The notes under the pieces are model-generated. The model saw nothing but the letters and a program-made list of their open reading frames with translations. It ran no database searches and was not told where the DNA came from. Positions 1 to 12,100 of a stretch of DNA of 64,000 nt are shown here, piece by piece. This stretch comes from Hygrocybe punicea. Its lineage: Eukaryota > Basidiomycota > Agaricomycetes > Agaricales > Hygrophoraceae. Each line of letters begins with the position of its first letter. Position 1 is the first letter of the stretch. The stretch covers positions 3,692,767-3,756,766 of the forward strand of contig OY744469.1 of NCBI GenBank assembly GCA_963556145.1. The letters run 5' to 3'. A program made the translations under genes and the position numbers.

Positions 1-19
1 TGTCATATTTCTTTTCTAA

Positions 20-3000
20 ATGCATTTATTAACAATCACAATAGGCAGTGATTCTGGTCCCTTCTTCTTCCCGAGGCCTGCTTTATACTTCAGGGCAATA
101 AATGTTGCCGTGTTTTTTTCAGTGTTCAAGGGACAGGATCTTCATGGTGGTGAGAAGCCAACTGTAAATCCAGATCCAGTTGTGGCAAAGGAGTGGCTGG
201 CGCAGACTGGTCTTGGTCAGCTTGCGGATTTGGTCGGCATGCAAAATCGGGTCAGCATGGTTGTATATCCTAATCATGCTGCATTTACACGGATTACCCC
301 ATTTCTCGTTACCCCAGTCACAGGCTTCGGAAACATGGGATCTCAGTCACATTTCAGCCGTGGATACCCTACCTTTGCTAGTGATGGCCTACAAATCTTT
401 GGAGATATCGCAACACACAAGAATTTCCTTGCACGTGACCTTGTGTGTAACTCCTGGAATAGCGCCATTCTTGCTGGCATAGATTCCCCTGTGCATCCTT
501 CTGTTATGCTGTCCAGCATGACTTATACCGATGAGAATGGGGAGATTTGTAGGATGGCACCTCTTCCATACGATCCGGTCAAAGACAGGTCTTTTGTGCG
601 ACGAATGAGAGGATACTACTCGTGGTATGTGCAGAAGATATGTGATCCACATCATATTCCTATTACGAAGACGGCATATGGAAATACCCAGCAGCATTTG
701 CGAGAATCATACAAGAATTCATTGGAATCCTCTCGCCCACGACTTGCACCTCTCAATGTCCGACTCCCCATCAAGCCACGACTTGCAGTTACTCCAGATC
801 AGGATTCAGACGCTGCTCATTCTACTCTCTCAACACCTTTGTCATCCCCCCCAGCATCGGTGATAGATATCAATTCTGAAGAGCCTATTGCAGCTGTTGC
901 TGCTAATGTCAGACAGTCAGGATCAAAGCGAAAGGCTCTTTCTCCTGTGACCGAACAGTTGGATGACTCCCATCTTCCTGAAGCAGATGACACTGTAGAG
1001 ATTGAGAATGATGATGGCTCAGAGTATGAGATTGAATCTATCCAGGAGGTTGCAATAATTGATGTAAGTATCGTCTGGATTCTTTCACTTACTCATTACT
1101 ATTTCCTTTTGTAACTGAAACTCTTTGTTTAGGGGATTCCCCAATGGCGTCTAAGATTCAAGGGATACGGACCATCTGAGGACTTGTGGTATGAGCATAA
1201 GGGAATTGCGTATGTGTTTCTTTTATTCCATACCAATATCTTTGTAATCTTTTGGATTTAGAAAATCTGCTCCCTGCCTTCTCAAGGAGTTTCATAGGAA
1301 TCCCCAGAACAATGTTCGTCCCTTACATGAACTGGTGTCATCAGCTGGGTCCGATGATGATAGCGACACTTCGGATGAGGATTGGGTTGACGACCAAGAC
1401 CCAAAGCCAAAGAATACATCTTCTGCACGCCCTCAACCCGACATCATAACTGACCCACCCACAAAGCAACCAAGTTCCTCTGTAACTACAGGCATGCTTG
1501 TTATGCCTGTGGTTTCACAGTTTCTCGGTCCTGTGCCTGATACGTCCTTCAAGATGCTCGATATACTTCTTGATGTGACCAGACTCCAAGAGGAAGCTAT
1601 TGCGCTGGATGCTGGTCAGAACCTTGTTGGCAAGCCTATGGATTCCAATACCATTGTCAAGCTTCTTCGTGATCGTCTTGACCTTGACAATCAGGTCACA
1701 GCATTTATGGAACTTGCACCAGAATCAAAGTACACCAACGTATCACCAAATGATGAAGCCACCCTAATTTTGGAACAGATCGTTGGCTCAGTCGATATTC
1801 TCCCTGCCCTGATGGTGGAATCTGAAAAACTGCATTTTCTCCAAAGAGCTATCCAGTGGCAGATGTGTCGTTCCTACTTGGTGTTCTTTCAGTGGTATGA
1901 AGAAAGTGGCCCACATCTGGCGCGACAGGTGGCTAACAGTCATCGAGAACACACAATTAACGCTACTTTCCCATCATTTGCAAACTGCGTCAACCATGTC
2001 GTACAATATGTCACATGTGTTCGTACTCGACAACAAAGTATTGTTAGTCATGGAACCAAACGACGCAAGACCTCAGCAAAGACAACCAATTTACCGACTC
2101 CTCATCTCGAGTTCAATGACGATTTCACAAGACTTTCACTCATACCCTCCCATTTTGTTGACAATCGCATCAAGTCCAGTTCTTCTGCCGTCACACCTCT
2201 GCCAATTGTGAATCGGACCATCAACAATGGTGATGCAGCACTTTATGCCATTGTTTCAGAAGTCCTCTTTGCACTGTGGTGTGATGCACTTATCATCCCC
2301 TCACTTGATACAGCGGATAACCTGTTCAACACCTCTCGACGTCGTAAAATTCCTAACGACTCAAAGACAACTTGGAACAAGAATGTAGTTGACCGCTCAA
2401 TTGTTCGAGGTGGGATTGTTATGGCATTAGTTGATATTGTTGGAGAGGGCATACTGGCATCTGATGGCATCCGCAATTTCCTATCCAGTCCAGCCAGGAT
2501 GTTTACCAAAAACCTGCAGAAGGATGACGCATTCGCCAGTAAACTCATTCGGGATTATGCAAGTACTATGGAACCTCTCATTACTCATGTTGAGGATTTG
2601 CTGGCCGCTAAACCAAAGATAGCAGATTGGTGTGATTACATTGGAAAGTTGGTTAGTGGTGCTCTGGTGGATCTCGGTGATAGGAGTCTTTCTGCTCTGC
2701 CAGGTGGGGCATCCAAGGGATCGAGATCCAAGAAGAAATGCGTTCCACGGTCCCCACTCAAGCCTGCTCTTCCCATCAAGAAATTGGAGGACATATTGAC
2801 AGATTCCAAGGCGCCACATTTTGGTGCTCTTGCTTTAATCTGCCGTGAAGCTTTATCTGTGGATCATGGAAAGGGCATTCAAGACCTCCATCTCAATCGC
2901 GTTCTCTTAGGCCAAACGAAGCCGAAGTACCAACGGACACATACACTTAGTCAGACTTACCCATTCCGTCATGCCAGCCCATATGCGATTCTGTTTGCAA

Positions 3001-4090
3001 AACACTTGCCAGCCAGGCAACTCACCGGACGACTAGGTTTGGCCAATGCATTGGTGTTTATGGTTAGTTCTCAATGTGAGGACACCGTCAAGTTTTTGAA
3101 CAGCGTCACATTCTGGTCCGATTCACTGGAGGAATGTATAGAGACTTTTGATCAAATTGTCAGGAAAAACTCGCATTTCTACACCGATCTACGCTATAAT
3201 CCCATATCACCATCTTCATCCAAGACCAAGACGAGTAAAGCAGGCGATACAAAGAAGAAAACTGGCTTTTTTGCCCTGAACAGACGCGAGCAGGCAGCCT
3301 TAGGGTATATTCATTTTGACTCACCAACCATATGGGGTCAGCCTTCCTGTCAGCTCAGTCTATTCTCAAAAATCCCCCATCGAGATCCTCTGGTGAATCG
3401 TTTTACTGAACTCTTCAGTGATGATTTTCAGACCAGGTGGACGAACTTTCTTGGACCGCTTTTCAACCAAGACCCTGCTTCCTTCACAGGAAATAAACCC
3501 ACATGGAATGATATGCATCAGTTTATTTGCAAGCTCAGTGTAGCTGGCTTAGGATCAACAACACAATCCTCCCTTACTGCGTTTCAACTCACAAATAATC
3601 TCACACTTGCACACCTCTGCACGCCTCCTCTTGTAGAAGACGTAACAGCCTGGATATGGAAGATGAAGAAGGCTGGTGCTTATCGTGGTCTACAGGAACT
3701 AGGATTCGATGTCACATCTCTCCACAGGACCCACACATCATTCAAATGTGTGTTCAAACACTTTGATGATAATCTGTCGCAGCGTGATCGGTCTTCAATG
3801 GGATTTGACATCGGTTGTGGTGTCATTTTTGTGGAGCATATACTGTGCAAAGTCGTTCGCTGGGATAAGCGCTTGGTGTACAATTGTGGTCAGGGTGCCA
3901 GTCTGGTTGGGCTTGGAGATGTAGCGGCTGGTAAGGTAACATGGGCAAAGGGTGCTAATCATGACGATGCATCCCTTTTTCCAATTCCTCTTAAAATGAG
4001 TCAGGATCGTCTGACAGAGCTTTTGGTTGACGGTAAGATATCTCTTATATATTTGTTATTGGTTCTCATATCACCTCTTCAGCTTCTTAG
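20..4090 (+). CDS. Chromodomain protein with a ~920-residue uncharacterised C-terminal region
   Basis: Four exons can be joined in frame: to 1063, 1133-1209, 1262-4032 and 4083-4090 (stop TAG). Introns 1064-1132, 1210-1261 and 4033-4082 have GT-AG ends. A further acceptor at 121-122 suggests that the true 5' exon lies outside the window and that residues before about 123 are intronic. The joined exons 2 and 3 encode WRLRFKGYGPSEDLW followed by APCLLKEFHRN, a good match to the chromodomain core and its C-terminal helix. Family knowledge: chromodomains bind methylated histone tails and also occur on some retroelement integrases. Before it is a conserved-looking globular part and an acidic linker rich in Ser, Asp and Glu. 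After it are about 920 residues with no integrase, transposase or SET motif that I recognise. It faces gene 3A convergently (237 bp gap). The chromodomain call is firm; the overall role is unknown. Confidence 0.75.
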
Positions 4091-4326
4091 TTCCATTGCC
4101 CTAAATTCTGAATATGTCACTTGAACTTTTGACTTGGTTGTAACATTAATGTATCTTACTGTACTTGTATGTGATGCGGTCCCATGATTTATATCGAGTT
4201 TCACATGTTTTGTTATGCATGTATTTTGTGCTACTACTACTCAATTTGTCTGTTGGTGATTAAACCGAAGATTTTATATGATTGAGTCTTTGATTAAACA
4301 GTGTTAAATATCTGAAATGTCTCATA

Positions 4327-5469
4327 CTACATCTCTTGTTCATCCTCAGAAAAGTCCGCATTCCTCTTTAATGTCTTTAAAACTTTGGGCTTCTGAAACA
4401 ATGCTTGTGCTTGTGCAAGCGCAGCTTTCTGATAAGACATTAACAATTGGGATAACAACGGACAATGAAATTTGATTTCCAACCTTTGTGAATGTATTGT
4501 CAATCAAGGCAAGCGATCGAAGCACAATCACAAGTCTAAAATCTTTGCTGACATTGTTTTTATCACCACTGGCAAGAGGGACTACCAAGAATGAAAGTCG
4601 TGCTTCCACAATATCTCCGACAGAAATATTGGTTGGATTCATGCGGGTATATCTAAGGTAGAGTATTTGACATGGGAAATTTCATATAACTGTAAACCTT
4701 ACCGGAAGCTACCATCATCCTTTGTCGCCCTTTGAAAATAGCCAACTTCATTATCCACAGTATGGCGATACTTGGAATCTACAGATGCCAGAATTCCATC
4801 AGGATCAACAAGGTTGTTGAAAGGTACAACTTCAGCAGATGCCGCAATTGCACCAGTGCTGAAATATCGGTTGCCAGCTCCTACAACAATCCATTCCTCG
4901 AACATATCAGGCATCCAGTCTTTTAACGTGTCCGAACGCATATGCTTGGCAAAGGTCGAACAAATTGTTGATATACCCTCCAAAGCCGCCTTGTACTTGT
5001 GGGTATCCAAACCAGTCAATTGTATTGCCTGCCTAATACGCATTGGATTCCTGAAATTTGAGTAAGTTCTTCATTCACGTCATTGTGCTGGAAATACCTG
5101 GGTAGCTTGAGAACTGGTGGTAGTTCACAGTGAGTGAGGATGCCTGTCAGACGTAATACTACTTCTTCAGGTCCTTCTCCCAGTCCCCCCTTTACAAGTT
5201 GGTACTGATGACGGTCTTTCTTATAGCGGACTTGCAGTGAATCAAGAAGGCCATCAGCCTGTATGCAGCTAAGTTTTTGCTGTGTCGCAAAGATATTCAG
5301 GCTCTTACTTTAGTCAACGTGCAGAGATAGCTAGCTTGCTTGGAACCGTTATACTGTATGGAGGCTTCAAGTTCCAGTTTTTCACCTGTAATTATATGAT
5401 TGAATCAAGCTATGACAGTATAAAATTCTTCTACTCACCAGCAGCTACCAGCTCATAAAACTTATTCAT
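4327..5469 (-). CDS. Family-3 protein, copy A (unknown function)
   Basis: This is a multi-exon gene starting MNKFYELVAAGEKLELEAS and ending in a Lys-rich then acidic tail (KRNADFSEDEQEM). Exon 1 is 5439-5469, and several 45-60 bp GT-AG introns follow. I do not recognise the family, but the protein has a clear relative in this window (3B, 53644-54885). Shared landmarks are QLTGL, an RYF motif, NxVDPxGIL, and a late block GDIVEARLSF ... VLRSLALIDNTFTK (3B: GDLVEVQFTV ... NLHSMVLIDNQFTE). The late block is beta-strand-like and could be an OB-type fold; that is speculation. No membrane segment, signal peptide or catalytic motif is visible. The gene is divergent from 2A with about 400 bp between start codons, and 3B/2B have the same head-to-head order. 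All exons join without a stop, so this copy looks intact. Confidence 0.7.
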
Positions 5470-5871
5470 AGATTGCTATGGGAGGGAGGTACTTGCGTAT
5501 ACAGACTATATATGCAGATTTTCGCACGTTGGATTATATTCATATTGGTATGTCTTGTAACAAATAGCATTGATTAGGTCTCTGGCTGTTCTCCTCTAAT
5601 ATATACTTTAACCAGATAAAATCGCCTCATTAATGTGCAATCTGTATTTGTCGCACTACACATGAACATTCTGTACAGTTAACAATTTGTTGAGCACATG
5701 TCTTGTAGAATGTGCTGGAAAGACGATTACATTTCTGGTACACGTGATACATCACGTCTTGTAGAATATGCTGGAAAGACGATTACATTCCTGGTACACG
5801 TGATACATGTGTATCATTATTTGTAAAAAGAGGTTATTGAAAACAAACTTGTCCTTGTATTTTACTGTATC
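5470..5871. promoter_or_regulatory. Bidirectional promoter between 3A and 2A
   Basis: This 402 bp gap separates the start codons of the divergent genes 3A (-) and 2A (+). It must hold both core promoters. It contains a 56 bp direct repeat, each unit of which carries CACGTG, the E-box bound by basic helix-loop-helix factors. Promoter activity is inferred from gene layout only. Confidence 0.55.
5700..5811. repeat. Two-copy 56 bp direct repeat with CACGTG
   Basis: Units 5700-5755 and 5756-5811 share GTCTTGTAGAA, CTGGAAAGACGATTACATT and GGTACACGTGATACAT, with only a few differences. The position inside the divergent promoter makes a regulatory role plausible. Confidence 0.8.
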
Positions 5872-8627
5872 ATGTCATCCATGTCCCGTCGTGCTGCAAC
5901 AAAGCAAAGCTCCAAGTATGTTTTCATTTCTGATTTAGCATAACTATTCCACCTGGGACTGATTGCTTTGAATTAGATCTATTTCTCATAAAAAAGCAAC
6001 CAAGCAAGTCAACGAGCGTGAATATGGTTCCAGGTATTCATTAAACTTCTACATGTCACTACTTACTAAGATGTTTCTACAGTGACATGGATGTACTGTA
6101 TGTTGTTCAGGACTTTACACATCAACTCACAACTTACATTAAATAGAGGGGAATCGGATGGTGACAATGTCATCAAGTATCTACTTGTTCTTGCCTTAGT
6201 GACCGACCACTCATCCACTCATTTCTAAACAGAGATGTGTCATCAAAGATTAATCCGTCCACTCCTACAAGGGCTTCCCGATCCATCCAGCGTTCCAAGA
6301 AACGCGCTGTATCTGAGTCTGACTCTGAAGGTCAGCCTATTGCAAAGCTACCGTAAGTGCCACCTTTGTGTATTCTAGGTCATTGGTTTAGCACACAATA
6401 GGGTTAACAAACGCCAAAAGTCTTTGTATGCATGCGTAAATGACTTAGCCATTTTTATCATGTGCTGACTTTGCAAATCTAGAAATAACAAGAAGTCCAA
6501 GTCCAAAGATGTTCCATTGGTTTATGAGGATGAGGATGAGGATGATGTATTTTTGTAAGCACCAACCGCTTTTGCATTATCTGTTAACATGAACATGCTG
6601 ATGGGACATTTACTAGCGTTAAATCTAACACAAAGAAAGCAAAAGGGTATGTATCATATGATTGCAAATACACTATATTAACCGTATATCTGTTACCATC
6701 TATCAGCCATCAGTCTGACTCTGCATTAATTGATGTTGACGCTGAAGAATCTGAAGGGTATGCCACTTTACATTTGTGGATATGTGCTGAGGAGATCTTA
6801 TCAATAGTCTTCCTGTACCGGATGATACGGCTACTGACAATATTTCTGAGGATAATCAGTCAGTGGCACGTACTAATCGTGCAAAGTAAGTTTGTGTTGA
6901 TTCTGTGTGGTACTTCCCTTATAATCCTTCACAGGGTTGTGGACAGTGATAGCGATATTGAGTTGGTCAAGTTTGTCGCTCATATGTTACTGTATCCATG
7001 CATCAATACTAATATTCTGTAGTCCTCATGTCAAAGGAAGAAAGGAGCGGTGAGTTATTCAAACTGATGCTTCATAGGTATACTTGATTCACACCATACC
7101 AGAGTACGTGTACAAGAAACGTCAAACATCACCAATGAATCAAAGGGCTCAAACGATGAAGCTATGATACGTTCTTCAGGCAAGAATACCAAGTAGGAGC
7201 TGTCTTCATCTCTGGAGTTACGCTTATATTTCCGTAGGACTGTGGTCAAGAAGAGCAAATTCAAACCAGCGACACCCAGTGAGAATATGGTTCCAGTATA
7301 TCAGAGGACAACTGAGAACAAGTTTAGTTTTTCATCGTTGATCATGTTCACCATTTGATTAGTTTCCAGGCCAGTATCCAAGGGCAAGAAGAAAGTCACC
7401 GACCAGGAGGAGAAACTTGTGTATATGGAGGATTTGCCTGAAGCGTACGTATTGCGTATCTAATTCTATATGGCAGCTGATTAGGTAATAGTGATTCGTT
7501 TGTTAATCCTACTACTGAGAAGGCACCATTGGACTGTGAAGTCACTGACCCGGGTCTGTTTGATCCTTTCATTGCTGACACATATGGAAATCTTCCTCAC
7601 CTCCGGTGTGTATGTTGTTTCTCAAGTCTTATTCTAACTCACATGTTCGATCAAGTGCTGGTACACTTGTCACATCAAACAATGGACCGAATCCCATGGG
7701 TCCCTTTTATTTGAGCTTAATTCCTGATGTTTGTCCAGGTGTCAATATCGAGTGAGATTTATTTTATTACATTGAAAAATATACTGATGTAGTTACTCAC
7801 CAATATAATTAATAGTGTTATCATCAAGGCCATTACGTTCACGAGAGCTGGGATCTTTGTTAATCCTTCACGTGCATCACCCTCTATTGTCAAGTCCGCT
7901 GCATCTTCTGATTCTGTTCGGAGCACAAGATATGCCATTCAAGCGAACGCTCCCCACAATTTTCTCTACACCATTTTCACTTCCGTTCTTGCTGTCAACT
8001 CCTCCAATTTGCATGAGCGTGATCCTCAAGGGATGTTCCGCCAGATAACCGGCACTTTGTGCACCCAGGAGTGGGAACGCTTCTGTGCCTTCTTTTGTAT
8101 GGTTTTTAAGGCCAAAGAACTTCATGCCCAGATCTATGAAGATGCGATATCCATCAGCACCAGAGCCAAGCCTAAGGACGGTGGAGGTAAACCATGATTA
8201 ACTTTGTTAATATGATTGCTGAGTTGTGTATAGACCGTTCTCAGCAAGGATTCAGCCGTTTGTTGGCTAAAGGCTCACCTGCCAAATCACCTGTTAAAGT
8301 AGCCGGATCATCGAGGACTGGAGCAGTGAAGGGTGCTCTCAATTTTGATGACCATGGTGAGTTGTCGTATTTCATTAAATTGTGTTACCAATCATTAATA
8401 TGTGCTATGTATGTAACTCAGTTCCAATTTACGATGGGAGAAAGGGCAACTTCAACACGAATCAACTGCAACTTCTAGATACAACGTTGAATCCTTGGAC
8501 TGACGATTTATCTGGCAGCGTCTGTCTTGTTGGATACACCGCGAATACTTGGGTTGGCAAAGAGCTTTCCACGCAGTTGTCACTCAACGTGCAATGGGTT
8601 GTCGTCCTCGCATCATGCAATGAGTAG
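5872..8627 (+). CDS. Family-2 protein, copy A (unknown function, many micro-exons)
   Basis: The first half is cut into very short exons, one only about 15 bp, by GT-AG introns of 45-60 bp. It encodes a Lys/Ser/Asp-rich, probably disordered region with basic stretches (KKKSKSKD) that look like nuclear localisation signals and acidic stretches (YEDEDEDDVFF). The second half is compact: AITFTRAGIFVNPS, ERDPQGMFRQITGTL, QEWERFCAFFCMVF, a Lys/Ser-rich linker ending GALNFDDH, and a final block VPIYDGRKGNFN ... GYTANTW ... LNVQWVVVLASCNE. The same blocks in the same order occur in 2B (51490-52614), so this is a real family. No catalytic motif is recognised. The stop is TAG at 8625-8627. It is divergent from 3A. 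Individual exon borders in the first half are less certain than the gene itself. Confidence 0.7.
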
Positions 8628-9162
8628 TATTTGATTATCTCCAATATCTGTCGCTGAATACCTTGTATATACCTGTACCACCTCCACCCCCCTTTGGATT
8701 CGTCTTTGTCTGGAATTGTCTGTTGATACCCTAGCCTGTACATTTTTGTATTCATGTTTTAAATTATTGCCAGCCGGTCTGCATATTGTTCTTGTCTGAT
8801 TACTAAGAGTTTTTCTTACTCTGAAAGCTAAACTCCGAAAATTAAACTCAACGGTTTCAATACTCTTGCCTGCATACCATGTTGTTCCACTGTGTTGTGT
8901 TTCTATTATTGTTGCTTTTTCCTGCTCCATCTTGTCATTTGAACAGTGCTAAGGTGGGTGTCATAACTAGATTGCTGTCTTGCCGCAACTAATATCTATC
9001 GAGAGTATAGGCTAGTTTAATTGACCCGTATCATATGGCATATACAGATGATGCGGACATGTTTGCTGGTATATATTTCAAAATCCCATAGTCATTTGAA
9101 GCTGATAAGAATCATAGACACAAATGCATCATCGAGTATATAACTTCTGACCAATCGCATTT
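8628..9162. other. Intergenic, no gene seen
   Basis: This is AT-rich sequence between the stop of 2A and the open frame of Hel-1. It must contain the 5' end of the Helitron, but no diagnostic terminus (5' TC) could be assigned by eye. Confidence 0.5.
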
Positions 9163-12100
9163 GTGTTAGCTGACCTATTCATAACAACAGAAACATCTCA
9201 TGGCCTTGTCCATAAGGTACAAGGCTGGGTGTTATACTATCGTCCTGATACACCCCAGGATAGGGTGTTATACTATCGTCCTGACACACCCCAGGATAGG
9301 ACACAAATATCTATTTATCGTCTTGCTGTGTCCCAAGACAGGGTGTTATACTATCGTCCTGACACACCCCAGGATAGGACACAAATATCTATTTATCGTC
9401 TTGCTGTGTCCCAAGACAGGGTGTTATACTATCGTCCTGACACACCCCAGGATAGGACACAAATATCTATTTATCGTCTTGCTGTGTCCCAAGACAGGGT
9501 GTTATACTATCGTCCTGACACACCCCAGGATAGGACACAAATATCTATTTATCGTCTTGCTGTGTCCCAAGACAGGGTGTTATACTATCGTCCTGAAACA
9601 CCCCAGGATAGGACACAAATATTTTCTTATCATCTTGTTCATCTGTCCCAAGACTGGGTGTTATATCATTGTCCTGATACACCCCAGGATATGGTGCTTT
9701 TTTATCATCCTGTTTATGCACCGCAGAACTTGAGTGTAAAAACACAATCATCTTATCATCTTGCTCATGTGTCCCATAACATGCTCTTGAATTATCAACC
9801 CGATGCACTCCAGGATATGGTGCTTTTTTATCATTCTGTTCATGCACTGCAGAACCTGAGTTTAACGACACAAATATCTCCTTATCATTTTGCTCATGTG
9901 TCCCAAGACAGGCTATTCAATTATCAAGCTAATGCATGCCAGGATATAGTGTTTTTCTATCATTCTATATATAGGTCTGCACCACAGAAATTGATTTCAA
10001 GGACACAGACAATGTGTGATTATCTTGCTCATCATGTGCCCCACAGGAGAATATTAAACAATAGTGGAGATTATCATTTTTCTCATGATATCTCTCATAT
10101 AACAGAAGAAACAGTACAATGTCTTCCTGACCTAGATCACCTTTGTTCAAACCATTGGATTTTAAAGCCCAACAAAGAACTACCATTTATTATTGAATTC
10201 TATGTACGACTTCTTCTATATGTCAATGCATCCATGCATGACTCATTATTTGTGCATGAAATACTTCCCTGGAAGTGTCAAAGAATACATCTAAAGCTGC
10301 TACAAAACATGTATGTAGCACATGACTTTGCAGTATATATGCAAAAATATCAAACATTAATGATATATAGTTTATTGTTTATCTTTCAAGTATTTCTGGT
10401 ATATTATTCACAATATTTTATAGGTCTTAATGTCATATGTACCACTGCTTTGAAACATGAATCTGCATCAGATAATAAATATTGCTCTAATGATAATAAT
10501 ACCAAGGAGAACGATACAAATATGCATAATATTGTTGGTGGTGGATCAAAGTTGTTCATATTTAATGAGCTGTCTCCTTATTTATCAAATTCCATAAGAT
10601 ATCCTACTCATGTGAAATTCAAATTCAGAGAATATATAAAACAATCAGATACAAGAACTGATACATTAAATACATTAACATGTTTTGTGCCATGGGATGT
10701 GTTATTACCACAATTAACAACAGATCAACTAAAGTCCATTGCAGCAGCTCATAATATTGTCACATATGCTAGATCTCATAAGGCAGATATTCAAACTTCA
10801 ATCAAGAGCCATATATGTGCAAGTTGTGCTCAATATCTACCTGTATTTGATGTCATAGATATTGAAGTTTTAAATAAGGAATCAAAGGCATCTAAAGCAA
10901 GAGCAGTGAAACGATATCAAAGCCAAAATATAGAATACAAAGTAAAAAATATGCAATCAGTAACAAGATATCAACAAACAAAAGGTGTAGAATACAAAGT
11001 AAACAACTCACATTCTGTGATAAAATACCAACAAAAAAAAGGTGTAGAATATAAATTAAATCATGCAAAGTCAGAACAGAAATACAAAAATAAACACAAA
11101 AACATATTTCCACCCCCACCTCTCACAGCTGCTCTACAACATACAATTATAGCTAACGCATGTCAAGATATGTCACCTGATCAGATATCAGAATCAGGAT
11201 GTGCGATATGTGGTCAATTGACTTCAATTAAAGATTTATTAAAGCTCTCTAATGTCAACGCAGACTTGAAGATATTAAGAAACCCAGATGTGACACAAGC
11301 AGAGCGGTTGACTGCTGAAGATCCCATCAAAGGCTTGGATGGCCCTGTCTTAATTAAACAGCTGCACAATATATGCATAAGTTGCCATAAATCTTTGACA
11401 AAAAACAAAGTCCCATTGTTGTCATTAGCAAATGGAAAATGGTTAGGAGATGTTCCAGTACAGTTGATGGATTTATCATTTGCAGAACAGTTGCTGGTTG
11501 CAAGAGTACGACACAATCGTTGCATTGTAAGAGTGTCTTCAGGGATGCATAAAATGAGAGCAAATGCAATCACTTTTGCTAATCCTATTCCTAAAGTGTA
11601 TGATATTCTACCTCCACCCATTGAAGACTTGGATGAAGTTCTGGCATTTATTTATACAGGGCCATGTAAGCCCACTAAATCAGACTTTGAGAGAACACCT
11701 CTTCTTGTAAGAAGAAACAAGGTTAAAGCGGCATTGGAATGGTTGAAGTTGAATCATTGTAATTATTACGATCTGGAGATATCACAAAGAAATCTTGATC
11801 AGTATCCAGAAAATGGTCCTCCAGTTGTTGTAGATTATCATCAATCTTTTACAAATAAAAATCCAGAGTCAACAGCTGTTAATGACATTGAAGAGGAAGA
11901 TGGTGTTGAATCAGGAAAATGTCCATTTGTTGTTCATGGTTTGACAGGTGAAGAATATTCCAACAAAAGTGCCAAAGCTCTCAAGGCCATTGCATTAAAG
12001 CATTTGACTTCAAATGAAAAAGTTCTAGCCATAGGTCATGCAGCTCATCCTGAATCTATTTATGGCAATCCACAGTTATTTCCTCAAATGATGCCCTGGT

